A DNA stretch of 64,000 bases. Origin: Metabacillus halosaccharovorans (lineage in GTDB: Bacteria; Bacillota; Bacilli; Bacillales; Bacillaceae). The stretch covers positions 248,001 to 312,000 of the forward strand of contig NZ_KV917371.1 of NCBI RefSeq assembly GCF_002019635.1, in the 5' to 3' direction. This document shows positions 46,326-55,679 of the stretch, piece by piece; position 1 is the stretch's first letter; each line of letters starts with the position of its first letter. A model generated the notes under the pieces. It ran no database searches, had not been told where the DNA came from, and was given only the letters and a program-made list of their open reading frames with translations. The position numbers and the translations under genes are program-made.

Positions 46326-46925
46326 TCAATCAAAACTGTACCTTTGCTCAAGCCAAGGGTTACCCTCCATATGATAGCCGTTTCTTTCCCAAAAGCCGGG
46401 ATGATTATGCTCTGTAAACTGGATTCCTCTTATCCATTTTGCGCTCTTCCAAAAATAGAGATGAGGAATAACGGCTCGAAGTGGGAAACCATGCTCGGGA
46501 GTTAACGGTTCATTGTTAAAGCTATGAGCTAGTATAGTTGTTTCTCTCATAAAGTCATCAATTGGTAGATTAGTCGTCCACCCTTCTTCTGCATAGAGGA
46601 TAACGTATCTGGCATCAGAGTGAACAGTAATTCCTTCTAATAAATCTACCGTTTTAACTCCCTGCCAACATGCATCTAATTTCGACCACCCCGTAACACA
46701 ATGAATATCATTTATTTGTTCTGACTGAGGGTATTCCTCTTTTAATTCCTTTAATGTAAGAAGCTTAGGATTATCGACTAATCCATAAATTTGTAAATTC
46801 CACTTACTAATATCATCATAGTAAGGAACATTTCCCGTATGTAAAACTGGAAATGAGGTTGTAACATTTTGATTTGGTGGAACCCTTCCGGAAGGATGTG
46901 TTTTTTTCTGTTTTCCAAAATACAT
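46326..46925 (-). CDS. yuiH: Sulfite oxidase-like molybdopterin-binding protein
   Basis: A 199-residue protein of the oxidoreductase molybdopterin-binding family. The conserved Cys that ligands molybdenum is in NDIHCVTGWSKLD. It also has EHGFPLRAVIPHLYFWKSAKW. No signal peptide or cytochrome domain is present. Position beside bioY matches B. subtilis YuiH. The electron donor is not known. Confidence 0.9.
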   Translation of the reverse strand: MYFGKQKKTHPSGRVPPNQNVTTSFPVLHTGNVPYYDDISKWNLQIYGLVDNPKLLTLKELKEEYPQSEQINDIHCVTGWSKLDACWQGVKTVDLLEGITVHSDARYVILYAEEGWTTNLPIDDFMRETTILAHSFNNEPLTPEHGFPLRAVIPHLYFWKSAKWIRGIQFTEHNHPGFWERNGYHMEGNPWLEQRYSFD

Positions 46926-46948
46926 GACAATACCTCCATCACTCCATT

Positions 46949-46980
46949 ATGTTAACTTATATTAAAAATAAGTTGACAAT
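46949..46980 (+). promoter_or_regulatory. Probable BirA operator upstream of bioY
   Basis: ATGTTAACTTA and TAAGTTGACAAT form an inverted repeat with a nine-base spacer, as in BirA sites of Bacillales. TTGACA in the right arm is a perfect -35 element, with TATTAT 15 bases further on. Confidence 0.6.
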
Positions 46981-47036
46981 CTTTTCTGGATTATATTATT
47001 CTTTTTTTAAGGATTTGTTTAGAAGGGGGAAATACA

Positions 47037-47624
47037 ATGAAACGAAAATTAACTACATACGATATTTCATTAGCCGGTATGTTTGCAGCACTAATGGCTA
47101 TTGGTGCTAATATTACGTCTTGGGCGCCATTTCTTCAAGTAGCAGGTGTTCCATTATCAATGCAGCCTTTTTTCTGTATATTAGCAGGGCTTTTATTAGG
47201 AAGCAGGCTTGGTGCATTGTCGATGATTATTTATGCATTAGTTGGAATTGCAGGCGCGCCTGTTTTCGCTCAGTTTAGCGGTGGAATTAGCGTGATTTTC
47301 CAAAGCACCGGCGGATTTATTTTATCTTATATTGTTGCCGCTTATGCAGCAGGTAAAATTCTGGAGGTTAGTAAAGAAAAGAAACTGACTGTTTTCATGG
47401 CTGCCTCATTTGTTGGAATTGTTCTTATTTATATTGTCGGGACAACGTATATGTGGCTTGCCTTAAATGTATGGTTAAATGTTCCGATGTCATACGGTGC
47501 TGCTTGGGGAGTTATGGCATGGTTTATTGTGAAAGATGTTGCTTTTACAGTTTTAGGTGCACTGCTTGCTCCCCGTATTTATTATGCTGTGACGAAGGCG
47601 GTTAATAAAAGAATTGCTGCTTAA
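47037..47624 (+). CDS. bioY: Biotin transporter BioY
   Basis: A 195-residue membrane protein with six helices, the substrate-binding S component of ECF-type biotin transporters. Typical features are the N-terminal LAGMFAALMAIGANI, QPFFCILAGLLLGSRLG and GIAGAPVFAQFSGG. B. subtilis yuiG (bioYB) is in the same place. AGAAGGGGGAAA is the ribosome site. The BirA-like operator suggests repression by biotin. Confidence 0.93.
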   Translation: MKRKLTTYDISLAGMFAALMAIGANITSWAPFLQVAGVPLSMQPFFCILAGLLLGSRLGALSMIIYALVGIAGAPVFAQFSGGISVIFQSTGGFILSYIVAAYAAGKILEVSKEKKLTVFMAASFVGIVLIYIVGTTYMWLALNVWLNVPMSYGAAWGVMAWFIVKDVAFTVLGALLAPRIYYAVTKAVNKRIAA

Positions 47625-47630
47625 TTTATA

Positions 47631-47660
47631 AAAAGCCTTTGTCAATGACAAAGGCTTTTT
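47631..47660. terminator. Bidirectional terminator between bioY and 47664 gene
   Basis: AAAAGCCTTTGTC and GACAAAGGCTTTT flank a three-base loop, with T runs on both strands. Confidence 0.88.
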
Positions 47661-47663
47661 TAT

Positions 47664-48209
47664 TTATTTAATACTTTCATCATATCTTTCTAAGTATTGT
47701 TGCTCTTGTTCTTCTGACATGATACCGGTTGCTTTTCCGATTGTTCCTCCTTGAATACTCCAGATGGCATTGTGATCTTCATCAGCTTGTGAGAAATCAC
47801 CTTCCTTCCAGCGGGTTAATATGTCCATCATTACTTCTTCATGTTCATGCTGACCATTTTCTACAGCATTGGATAGAAACAAGATTCGCTCATCTGTCAT
47901 TTCGTAATGTAGCCACTTTTCATCTGCAATTACCTTTTGATGAGACATTCCGTGCATATAATTAAGAATATCATCTTCAGATAATGATGCCTGCTCACTT
48001 CCGAACGGATTATTACTCATTACTACTTCTTCAGATACAACCTCCTCTGGAGTTTTCGCGCTTTCTTCAACGTCTTCTACCTTCTGTGCAGTTGTTGGAG
48101 TTGCTTTTTGATTCAACATATCAAAAAGAATATACCCTAAAAATCCGAAACAAACAGCAACAACTACTACACTAGCTAATATCCACTTATGCTTTTTTAT
48201 CCAAGACAC
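47664..48209 (-). CDS. Membrane-anchored protein of unknown function, DUF6241-like
   Basis: A 181-residue protein with one N-terminal helix (WILASVVVVAVCFGFLGYIL) and an acidic linker. A conserved-looking domain follows, starting NNPFGSEQASLSEDDILNYM and including MHGMSHQKV. The C-terminus is rich in Glu and Gln. I think it belongs to DUF6241; function unknown. The body is probably outside the cell. Confidence 0.6.
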   Translation of the reverse strand: MSWIKKHKWILASVVVVAVCFGFLGYILFDMLNQKATPTTAQKVEDVEESAKTPEEVVSEEVVMSNNPFGSEQASLSEDDILNYMHGMSHQKVIADEKWLHYEMTDERILFLSNAVENGQHEHEEVMMDILTRWKEGDFSQADEDHNAIWSIQGGTIGKATGIMSEEQEQQYLERYDESIK

Positions 48210-48457
48210 GATAACACCCTCCTTAGAAGTATTTTACTTGTTAGCTTAATCAATAGCTTATCTATCAAAAAGAATAATGATTCTATAAGATAAAGATAGT
48301 CTAGTATCATCATACAATGGATAAATTAGGTTAAACAAGGAAAGACTTTGTCGAAATAAATCAGATTCATATTTTTTTACTATTCTGTTCTATTATATGT
48401 ATAATGTTTACTAGTTTTGGTTATAAAAATAGTAGAGTACATGAAAGAGGTGTGAAT

Positions 48458-48655
48458 ATGAAAACATTAGTTGTAAAAAAATATTTCTTAGTTACAAAGG
48501 ATAGAGAAGCATTCGAGAGTGAGATACTGGAGCACCATCCCGAATTGATAGAAACGATACTTGGATGGGATGACGAAGAATTGGTGGAACATTTACATAT
48601 AATTAAGAAAAGCGCAAGCGAATCGATCAGCACCGACAAGCATAAGGCGATTTAG
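48458..48655 (+). CDS. Small protein, C-terminus derived from repeat
   Basis: A 65-residue frame with AAAGAGGTG before the ATG: MKTLVVKKYFLVTKDREAFE, then LEHHPELIETILGWDDEELV. The last 15 residues (KSASESISTDKHKAI) are encoded by the dispersed repeat that starts at 48611, so the original protein probably ended elsewhere. No family recognised. Confidence 0.5.
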   Translation: MKTLVVKKYFLVTKDREAFESEILEHHPELIETILGWDDEELVEHLHIIKKSASESISTDKHKAI

Positions 48656-48730
48656 AATAGAAGGCGTTCTTTGTCTTCAATTCCAAATTGACTAGACCCT
48701 AGAGGGGCTAGGCGCTGGAGCTAGACACCT
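48611..48730 (+). repeat. Dispersed hairpin repeat, copy 2 (shortened)
   Basis: Same orientation as copy 1, starting AGCGCAAGCGAATCGATCAG and ending at GGCGCTGGAGCTAGACAC. It keeps the central hairpin (GAATAGAAGGCG against TCTTCAATTC) but lacks the tail of about 50 bases seen in copies 1 and 3. Confidence 0.85.
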
Positions 48731-48771
48731 GCACTAAGTACAAGATTTGAAACTTTCTTATCTGTTTGAAA

Positions 48772-48803
48772 AAAAAACTTGGTAAAATAAAACCAAGTTT
48801 TTT
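48772..48803 (-). terminator. Terminator of yuiF
   Basis: AAAAACTTGGT and ACCAAGTTTTT form a stem with T residues following on the minus strand. Confidence 0.85.
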
Positions 48804-48816
48804 CCTTTATGTTCTT

Positions 48817-50157
48817 CTATAGAATTATAGCTGCGATCCAACCGAAAATAATAAGTGGAATATTATAGTGAACAAAGGTCGGCACACATGTATCCCAAAT
48901 ATGATGATGATTTCCATCTGCAGCTAAACCAGATGTTGGACCAAGTGTACTGTCAGATGCAGGTGAGCCTGCATCTCCAAGGGCTGCGGCTGTTCCTACT
49001 ATCGTAACAGTTGCCATTGGGCTAAATCCTAACTCCAGACATAGTGGAACGAAAATAGTCGTGATAATAGGAATTGTTGAAAAGGATGAACCAATCCCCA
49101 TTGTGATGAGAAGACCAACAATTAACATTAACAATGCACCAAGTGCCTGATTACCATCAATTAACCCGGCAGCATCTTCTACAAGCTTTTCAACATGTCC
49201 AGTTTCTTTTAACACACTGGCAAATCCTGATGCTGTAATCATAACGAAGCCAATAAAGGCCATCATCTTCATTCCGTTTGTCATCATTGCATCTGCTTCA
49301 TTACGCTTTAGTACACCACCAAGATATAATATACTTAAGCCGGCTAACGCACCAAAAATCATCCCTTCAACCTCAAGCTTTTGGGATAAAAAGAGTTGAA
49401 CAGAGAGTGATACTAATATGGCGAGAACGGCAATAGTAATACTTCTTTTTGTATACACTTGTGTCACTTGTAGACCTGATATTTCACGGGTTTCATATTG
49501 TCTTTTTTTACGATAAGTAATGAAAACCGCTATAAGCAGGCCACACACCATGCCAATAGCCGGGATGGCCATTGCTGTTGGAATAGAAGATAAGGAAACA
49601 GTTAATCCACTCTCCTGCATATTCGTTTGCATGATCCCGTGAAAGATGGCCCCAAACCCAACAGGTAAAAACATATATGGCGTAATTAATCCAAATGTCA
49701 TAACTGCTGCAATTAATCGGCGATCTACTTCAAGCTGATTCAAAACTTTCAAAAGGGGTGGAATAAGCACCGGGATAAATGCAATATGTACCGGTACCAG
49801 ATTTTGAGAAAAAATCGCCATCATTAAGATTAAAAATACAATAAGTGCCTTAGATAACGTTTTTCTTCTCGTTTCTCCCTCACGTCCAACAATTTTTATC
49901 ACACTAGAAACCATCGCATCAGGTAATCCTGTTTTCGTTAAGGCAACAGCAAATGCTCCTAGTAAGGCATAACTTAGCGCTACAGTTGCATTTCCACCTA
50001 ATCCGTTTGTAAATGTCTCAATCGTTGCGGCTAACCCTAAACCTCCTGTTAGACCACCTATTAAAGCTCCAATCACAAGAGCAAAAACAACATTTATTCT
50101 TAATAAACTTAAAATTAGCATAACAATTACTGCTATTATGACTGCATTCACCGTCAA
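48817..50157 (-). CDS. yuiF: Na+/H+ antiporter NhaC-family or amino-acid transporter
   Basis: A 446-residue protein with about 11-12 helices. The C-terminal stretch [20 protein letters not shown] is typical of the Na_H_antiporter family around YuiF, with [19 protein letters not shown] before it. The substrate has not been settled; Na+/H+ exchange and amino-acid transport have both been suggested for relatives. Synteny with bioY and pepA agrees with B. subtilis. Confidence 0.87.
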   Translation of the reverse strand: MTVNAVIIAVIVMLILSLLRINVVFALVIGALIGGLTGGLGLAATIETFTNGLGGNATVALSYALLGAFAVALTKTGLPDAMVSSVIKIVGREGETRRKTLSKALIVFLILMMAIFSQNLVPVHIAFIPVLIPPLLKVLNQLEVDRRLIAAVMTFGLITPYMFLPVGFGAIFHGIMQTNMQESGLTVSLSSIPTAMAIPAIGMVCGLLIAVFITYRKKRQYETREISGLQVTQVYTKRSITIAVLAILVSLSVQLFLSQKLEVEGMIFGALAGLSILYLGGVLKRNEADAMMTNGMKMMAFIGFVMITASGFASVLKETGHVEKLVEDAAGLIDGNQALGALLMLIVGLLITMGIGSSFSTIPIITTIFVPLCLELGFSPMATVTIVGTAAALGDAGSPASDSTLGPTSGLAADGNHHHIWDTCVPTFVHYNIPLIIFGWIAAIIL

Positions 50158-50406
50158 GACCCCCGAAATCCTTTAGTTTGCTAATATAGTAGAGAAATAA
50201 AACATCGAAAATAAACTTATCATATTTGGTTGAAATCTGTCAATTAGTATATCAAGATATTATTTTTAAAACATACAAGTCTCCGGCATCCCAATTTATA
50301 TAAAAGCCCTTTCATTTTCTTTTTTTAATAAATCTTCAACTTTTTATATTAAAATTATTTCCAGTTTGTCCGATATAAACACTGGTCAAGTTTACATAAG
50401 TAATTT
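50158..50406. other. Gap between yuiF and the riboswitch
   Basis: AT-rich; probably holds divergent promoters for yuiF and for the riboswitch-controlled unit. No ORF with a ribosome site. Confidence 0.4.
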
Positions 50407-50490
50407 TCGGCCAAGCAACGGCAAACTTATTGAAAAATAAGGACGCAAAACTATGGGTCTAAGGCAATCGCTATGACCGCCAAGTTGCAA
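50407..50490 (+). promoter_or_regulatory. Cyclic-di-GMP-I (GEMM-I) riboswitch aptamer
   Basis: The conserved core is all present: GCAAC pairs with GTTGC (P1), GGCAAAC, a CTTATT-GAAA-AATAAG stem with a GNRA loop, GGACGCAAAACTATGGGTCT, AAGGCAATCGCTATGACCGC. The G at the position that distinguishes c-di-GMP from cGAMP binders is kept, so c-di-GMP is the expected ligand. Downstream, TCCTC at about 50529-50533 can pair with GAGGA of the ribosome site of the 50558 gene, which suggests control of translation. Confidence 0.92.
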
Positions 50491-50557
50491 ATGCTAATTC
50501 CATTCCCTTCTTGGTTGTTCATCTTAGATCCTCGCTACAAAAGAGAGGAGACATACA

Positions 50558-50905
50558 ATGTCAAAAGGTAGTTATGAAATTAAAGTAAATCATGGTGCAA
50601 AAATTGTGGAGATGTATATTGGCGGTACATTTACTCCAACAGATGTGCAAAACTTCGTCAGTGATTATCAGAAAGAGGTTTCAGCTATTAACGCTCCTGT
50701 TTATACTTTAGAGATCGATTGTTCCTATATGGACCTTCTTAAACAGGAAATGATTCCAAGCTTAGAAAATTCCTACAAGATGTATAAGGAATCCGGATTC
50801 AAAAAAGTTATTTTCAAAATTAAGCAAAATCCTGTTTTAAAACTTCAATTAAATCGCCTTGCAAGAAATACAGGATTAACCAATGCTGAAGTAATAGAAG
50901 GTTAA
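50558..50905 (+). CDS. Small STAS/SpoIIAA-like protein under riboswitch control
   Basis: A 115-residue soluble protein with alternating strands and helices: YEIKVNHGAKIVEMYIGGTF, then a helix, YTLEIDCSYMDLL, and a long helix before VIFKIKQNPVLKLQLNRLA. The pattern resembles STAS or SpoIIAA-like domains, but I do not recognise a specific family. It follows the c-di-GMP riboswitch and is 80 bases before the KAS III-like gene, with a hairpin between. It is absent from the B. subtilis order at this place. Confidence 0.7.
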   Translation: MSKGSYEIKVNHGAKIVEMYIGGTFTPTDVQNFVSDYQKEVSAINAPVYTLEIDCSYMDLLKQEMIPSLENSYKMYKESGFKKVIFKIKQNPVLKLQLNRLARNTGLTNAEVIEG

Positions 50906-50913
50906 TAACTTTC

Positions 50914-50958
50914 AGGATGAATCAAAGTACTATACCTTGACTCATCCTCTTTTTTTAT
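50914..50958 (+). terminator. Hairpin with T run between the two riboswitch-unit genes
   Basis: AGGATGA(A)TCAA and TTGA(C)TCATCCT form a stem followed by CTTTTTTT. It lies between the 50558 gene and the KAS III-like gene and may act as a partial terminator. Confidence 0.7.
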
Positions 50959-50985
50959 TTCACACTTATATAGGAGGAATACACT

Positions 50986-51972
50986 TTGCAATTTGTAAAA
51001 ATACATTCTGTTGATATTTATCATCCAACAACAGTTGTTGATAACACATATTTTATCAATCATTTTCAACAGAGAGAAAAAGATATTACACGGTTTCTTG
51101 ATCATATGGGAAGAAAAGAACGTTATATCATTGATAATCCAGACGAGAATAGTTTAACAATGGCAATTGAAGCAGCCAAACGTGTTCTTACTAAAGCTAA
51201 AATGAGTGGAAAAGATATTGATTTAATTATGTTCTCATCACAAATTCCTGAATACACATTTCCTACAAATGCTACATATTTACACGATGCTATTGGGGCT
51301 GGTTCACAAACCATTCTATTAGATTCAAATGCCAATTGCGCCGGCATGACTGTCGCTGTCGATTATACTTCAAGGTATATGTTAACAAGTAAGGAGATTA
51401 AAACCGCCTTAATAGTTGGGTCAGATTATAACTCTATCATTAGCGATCCTGAAGATGAAATAACATTTTCAAATTATGGTGATGCAGCGGCTGCTGTTAT
51501 ATTAGAAAAAACGGATGTTGAAACAGGTTTTATTGACTCCATTTATTTTACAGACTCGATTAATAAGGATAAAATTTTATATCCCGCAAAAGGCTTATCC
51601 AATGTTCTCCAAAACAAGGAACCTGGAAAGTATATCAAGTGGCTTCCTTTTGATGGGAATATTGCCCTGCCTCCTACTTATGAAATGATCCAAAAACTAT
51701 TGGAACGTAATAATTTACAAGCAAGTGATATCAGTTGTTATTGCTTTTCTCAATTTTCTTTAGCCAATATTTTAAAAATACAAGAGAAGTTTGACATACA
51801 TGATAAACAAATTGTTTATGTTGGTGATCGTTTCGGATATACGGGTACCTCCAGCCCGTTTCTTGCATTACACGAAGCAATAAATAGGGGAACTATTAAA
51901 AGAGGAGATTATATTTTATTTTGGACAATCGGTTCCGGTTACCAATTAGTATCCATGTTATTTAAATATTAA
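50986..51972 (+). CDS. Ketoacyl-ACP synthase III-like protein with altered active site
   Basis: A 328-residue thiolase-fold protein. The nucleophile is kept, Cys118 in DSNANCAGM, as are GDAAAAVILE and the C-terminal GSGYQ. The FabH His motif HQAN is SLAN here (Ser258), and the Asn motif GNTS is GYTG (Tyr285). Lacking His and Asn, it should not do normal decarboxylative condensation; an acyltransferase role is possible. A TTG start follows AGGAGGAATACAC. It forms a unit with the small gene before it. Confidence 0.83.
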   Translation: MQFVKIHSVDIYHPTTVVDNTYFINHFQQREKDITRFLDHMGRKERYIIDNPDENSLTMAIEAAKRVLTKAKMSGKDIDLIMFSSQIPEYTFPTNATYLHDAIGAGSQTILLDSNANCAGMTVAVDYTSRYMLTSKEIKTALIVGSDYNSIISDPEDEITFSNYGDAAAAVILEKTDVETGFIDSIYFTDSINKDKILYPAKGLSNVLQNKEPGKYIKWLPFDGNIALPPTYEMIQKLLERNNLQASDISCYCFSQFSLANILKIQEKFDIHDKQIVYVGDRFGYTGTSSPFLALHEAINRGTIKRGDYILFWTIGSGYQLVSMLFKY

Positions 51973-51987
51973 TAGATGTATAAAAAT

Positions 51988-52032
51988 ATCACGAGTGACA
52001 GATACATCATGTAAGTAACTGCCACTCGTGTT
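51988..52032 (-). terminator. Terminator of pepA
   Basis: CACGAGTG and CACTCGTG, plus a matching inner CAG/CTG, form a stem and on the minus strand are followed by ATATTTTTAT. Confidence 0.65.
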
Positions 52033-52062
52033 CGCCACCAAATTCCCTACACATAATTACTG

Positions 52063-53571
52063 TTATTGACCAACTTCAAACCTCTCAACAAATGTTGCTA
52101 AGGTTCTCGCCATTACACCTGTTGCACCTGATGGGCCAAGTTCGCTTTCTTTTGACGTTGTTGCTGTACCCGCAATATCAAGATGTACCCATGGTGTATG
52201 TTCAGCAAATTCACCAATAAAGGTTCCTGCCATTATTGCATGCCCTTCTCGACCAGGTGAATTATTCAGATCAGCCATTTTACTATTTCGAACTCTTTTT
52301 TTATCGTTTTCCGAAATCGGCAAACGCCAAACAGGCTCATCACATTCATGTGATGCTTGAAGAACTTGTTCAAACATCTCTTCATTATTTGTCATAGCAC
52401 CAGTCGTTTCAGTTCCTAAAGCAATGATGACTCCCCCTGTTAATGTCGCAACATCAACTAAGTAATTCGCTCCATGGAATTTTGCATATGTAACGCCGTC
52501 TGCTAGAGCCAAACGACCTTCTGCATCCGTATTTAGGACCTCAATCGTTTTACCGCTTAAAGAAACAATGACATCATCAGGCTTAAATGCTCCTCCACTT
52601 ATCATATTATCTGTTGATGGAATTACAGCTACAACATTTTGTTCAGGTCTTGTTTCACCAATAATCTCCATTGCTCCAAGTACTGCTGCCGCACCACCCA
52701 TATCTGTTTTCATGCCGACAATTCCATCCTTAGGTTTGATAGAGTAACCACCTGTATCATAGGTAATTCCTTTTCCAACAAGTCCAATAACATCTTTCCA
52801 TTCTTCTTTTCCTTGATACTTTAACACAATCATTTTTGGAGGCTCTTCTGACCCTTTGTTGACAGCCAACAGAGCCCCCATCCCAAGACGCTCCATATCT
52901 TCCTTTTCAAGAATCTCATACTCAAAATTGTATCTCTTGGCAAGCTCTACAGAATACGAGGCTAATTCTGTCGCTGTTAACAGATTAGGTGGCATATTCG
53001 TTAGTGTTCTTGCACTGTTTGTACCTGTCCCAAATGCATATCCAACCTCGAGACTTGATTTTATTTCATCCAGTTTTCCATTTTCTGAAAAGATATAAAC
53101 CGTTTCAATCTTTTTTTCAGGTTCATTAGATTTTAGCTTATAATCTAAAATTTTATATGTCGCGAGGACAGAAGCCTCTGAAAGCGCGTGGGCAATATCA
53201 TTTATGTCATTTTCTTCATTGCGAAAAGAGTCAAGTGCAAAAGCAATACTTTGATGTTTTGCCTTTTGAATGGTTTGAAATAACTCTCCAAATGCTCTCT
53301 TTAATCGATCAAAGGTTAGGTTCTCCTCTTTTCCCAATCCAACAAAGTAAATACGTTTAAAAGAATGCTTCCCCAGGGTATGTAGCTTAGTAATTGATTT
53401 GTATTTTGTTTGCAGGTCTCCGTCTCTTAATAACTGAGATAGATCACCTTTGAGTTGTTCATCGATCTCACTAGCTAAACCTGTTAGTTTGCTTGTTTTT
53501 TGATATAGTCCAATAACAAGTGTTTCTTGATCTTTGATTTGTTCTAAGTGATGATGTACTTTAAATATCAT
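52063..53571 (-). CDS. pepA: Cytosol (leucyl) aminopeptidase
   Basis: A 502-residue M17 aminopeptidase. The catalytic domain has [16 protein letters not shown], the metal site [15 protein letters not shown] and the signature [12 protein letters not shown]. It removes N-terminal residues from peptides using two metal ions. The N-terminal domain is the less conserved macro-like part. B. subtilis YuiE is the counterpart. Confidence 0.94.
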   Translation of the reverse strand: MIFKVHHHLEQIKDQETLVIGLYQKTSKLTGLASEIDEQLKGDLSQLLRDGDLQTKYKSITKLHTLGKHSFKRIYFVGLGKEENLTFDRLKRAFGELFQTIQKAKHQSIAFALDSFRNEENDINDIAHALSEASVLATYKILDYKLKSNEPEKKIETVYIFSENGKLDEIKSSLEVGYAFGTGTNSARTLTNMPPNLLTATELASYSVELAKRYNFEYEILEKEDMERLGMGALLAVNKGSEEPPKMIVLKYQGKEEWKDVIGLVGKGITYDTGGYSIKPKDGIVGMKTDMGGAAAVLGAMEIIGETRPEQNVVAVIPSTDNMISGGAFKPDDVIVSLSGKTIEVLNTDAEGRLALADGVTYAKFHGANYLVDVATLTGGVIIALGTETTGAMTNNEEMFEQVLQASHECDEPVWRLPISENDKKRVRNSKMADLNNSPGREGHAIMAGTFIGEFAEHTPWVHLDIAGTATTSKESELGPSGATGVMARTLATFVERFEVGQ

Positions 53572-53873
53572 CTCTGCACCTCCATATATGTATACAGTTC
53601 CATTTTAAAGCACAAAGTTTAAAAAGTATAATAAGGTGTAAATGAATAAGTGAAAAAGGTTTTCTAAACAAATTCTTTTCACGAGTAGAAGATGCAGGAT
53701 GGTTATATGCTATAATGAAGAAAATCTTTTTATCCCATTTTTCTATCTATTTACAGTTTAGAGAGGTTTTATGCTGTTGAATCTAGGGCATTAGATCAAG
53801 GTGAAATGACTCCAATCACTCTGTTTAAATAGATGAATACTTCGTTAGAATGCAGAATGAAAGGAGCATAACA
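53572..53873. other. Gap between pepA and yuiD
   Basis: Divergent promoters are expected here; TATAAT occurs near 53710. No ORF with a ribosome site and no known RNA motif was recognised. Confidence 0.35.
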
Positions 53874-54353
53874 TTGGAATTACTATATAATTTTCCCTTA
53901 CTCGCTTCTCTGGCGGCTATTTTCTTTGCACAATTCATTAAAGTTCCGATCTACTTTATTGTTTCAAAAAAATTGGATTGGTCTTTAATCACAAGTACAG
54001 GAGGAATGCCGAGTTCGCATTCTGCAGCTGTTACTGCCCTTTCAACAGGTGTTGCACTTGATCATGGCTTGGATTCCTCCATCTTTGCTATTTCGGCTGT
54101 ATTCGCCATTATTACCATGTTTGATGCAACTGGAGTCAGAAGACATGCCGGTGAACAAGCAACTGTACTTAATCAGCTTGTATTAGATTTCAATAAATTC
54201 GTTGAAGAAGCAAAGGTCTGGCCTAAAAAGGCTGAGCAGGATAAACAAAAAAAATTAAAAGAACTGCTTGGTCATCAACCAATTGAAGTATTTTTTGGGG
54301 GATTAACAGGTATATTACTTGCTTTATTTTTACATTATCTTTTTATGATGTAG
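53874..54353 (+). CDS. yuiD: Divergent PAP2 family membrane protein
   Basis: A 159-residue protein of the DUF212 family, related to acid phosphatase/vanadium haloperoxidase proteins. The typical GGMPSSHSAAVTALSTGVAL and DATGVRRHAGEQA are visible, with helices at both ends. A TTG start at 53874 follows AAAGGAG by seven bases and gives the B. subtilis YuiD length. The substrate is unknown. Confidence 0.9.
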   Translation: MELLYNFPLLASLAAIFFAQFIKVPIYFIVSKKLDWSLITSTGGMPSSHSAAVTALSTGVALDHGLDSSIFAISAVFAIITMFDATGVRRHAGEQATVLNQLVLDFNKFVEEAKVWPKKAEQDKQKKLKELLGHQPIEVFFGGLTGILLALFLHYLFMM

Positions 54354-54386
54354 ATTCAGGGCTAAAACGAAATGATTTTTACATAA

Positions 54387-54420
54387 AAAAAGCTAGTGGC
54401 TGCGTACCATTAGCTTTTTG
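54387..54420. terminator. Terminator between yuiD and yuiC
   Basis: AAAAAGCTA(G)TGG and CC(A)TTAGCTTTTT form a stem with T residues on both strands. Confidence 0.82.
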
Positions 54421-55108
54421 TTTTACTTTTTATATATTTTTGCCTAAATACCTGCATAGATTCTTCTTCATTTAAATTTTTTAATTGTTCTTCTGTTAAT
54501 GTTCCATCACCCATTTGTACAACATAAACATCCAATTGTTTTTTTCCCCAGCTATTATATACGTCTTTTACTGTTTCATAATAGAGATCCAATCGGTTTC
54601 CTTTAATTGCTCCACCTTTATCAGCTACAACTCCATATCCATATCCAGGAATGAAGAGGATTGTCCCTAAGGGGAATACGTCTAAATCAGCTGCAACCGT
54701 TGAATATAGGTCACGTTTTACTTTAACACCTGAATATGTAATTCCATAGCTTGGATGATTAGGGCTTTTACCAGTTGATTCTACACCCGCTGTATATCCT
54801 GTTGCCACTACTTTTTTCACCGGGTATTGTGACCAATCAATAGCTTCTTCTAATGACATATCTTGATTAACCGCCTCAACACGTGAAGATATTTCTGTTT
54901 GGACAGTTGGTTCACTATTCATTGTCTTAAATGTGAGTCCTAAAACACGAAATGTACCACTTTCTTCACCAATTGTAAGATTCTTAGCATACCATTTCAC
55001 CACATCTTTTGCTTCAACTCCGGATATAACTTCAAAAGTTGTGGTTAGTGCACAAAGAAATAATATCGACATGAAAAGCCTTCTACACATTCTTTTTATA
55101 CTGATCAT
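54410..55108 (-). CDS. yuiC: 3D-domain protein, peptidoglycan lytic type
   Basis: A 232-residue protein with an N-terminal membrane helix ([18 protein letters not shown]) and a C-terminal 3D domain. The three conserved Asp residues are in [25 protein letters not shown] and NRLDLYYE. YuiC of B. subtilis is a stationary-phase survival-like lytic transglycosylase. ATG 55108 is preferred; the longer frame has no ribosome site. Confidence 0.88.
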   Translation of the reverse strand: MISIKRMCRRLFMSILFLCALTTTFEVISGVEAKDVVKWYAKNLTIGEESGTFRVLGLTFKTMNSEPTVQTEISSRVEAVNQDMSLEEAIDWSQYPVKKVVATGYTAGVESTGKSPNHPSYGITYSGVKVKRDLYSTVAADLDVFPLGTILFIPGYGYGVVADKGGAIKGNRLDLYYETVKDVYNSWGKKQLDVYVVQMGDGTLTEEQLKNLNEEESMQVFRQKYIKSKTKS

Positions 55109-55235
55109 ATCTTCCCTATTCACTCCTCTCACAAATCTATTCGTTCCCAATTTGTTGAGGAAATATTCATTTTTAACAGGAAACATACTTTACCAGTTTG
55201 AAAGCCACTCCCAAATTTTTACAAAAAACACAACA

Positions 55236-55277
55236 AAAAGGCTGATTATCAACAATGTGAAAATCAGCCTTTTTGTT
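55236..55277 (-). terminator. Terminator of yuiA-yuiB
   Basis: AAAAAGGCTGATT and AATCAGCCTTTTT form a 13-base-pair stem with T residues on the minus strand. Confidence 0.88.
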
Positions 55278-55283
55278 ATGTTT

Positions 55284-55604
55284 TTAAAACATTTGGTAAC
55301 CTCTTTTTCGAAGCATTTTAATGATTATGCCTGAAAGAATTGCTCCAATTAGTCCTGAAGATAAAATCAGTATGTCAGCTAAAGCTAATGACAGAATTTT
55401 ATTTCCTAACGCTGAGAATGAGGCACCGGGTTTTTGAAAATATTCTATAAATCTTACATTATCTATAATAAAAATACAGACAATTGGGTACACAATTGCC
55501 ATAATCCAAGACATGCGTAAGAGCATATTTAATAAAAATCCAATACCGAAAAATAAAACTAAAAATAATAGCATTGATATTAGTAAAACAGGTAAGCTTA
55601 ACAT
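55284..55604 (-). CDS. yuiB: Small membrane protein YuiB
   Basis: A 106-residue protein with three helices, reading MLSLPVLLISMLLFLVLFFG at the start and ending in a Lys/Arg-rich tail. The ATG at 55604 follows GGAGGTG at good spacing; B. subtilis YuiB is of nearly the same length. Function unknown. Confidence 0.82.
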   Translation of the reverse strand: MLSLPVLLISMLLFLVLFFGIGFLLNMLLRMSWIMAIVYPIVCIFIIDNVRFIEYFQKPGASFSALGNKILSLALADILILSSGLIGAILSGIIIKMLRKRGYQMF

Positions 55605-55679
55605 GTCTATCACCTCCATTACACCATTTTTAGTGTACTGAACAAAAGATAGACAGTCAATCATAACTTAGTGAACGTT

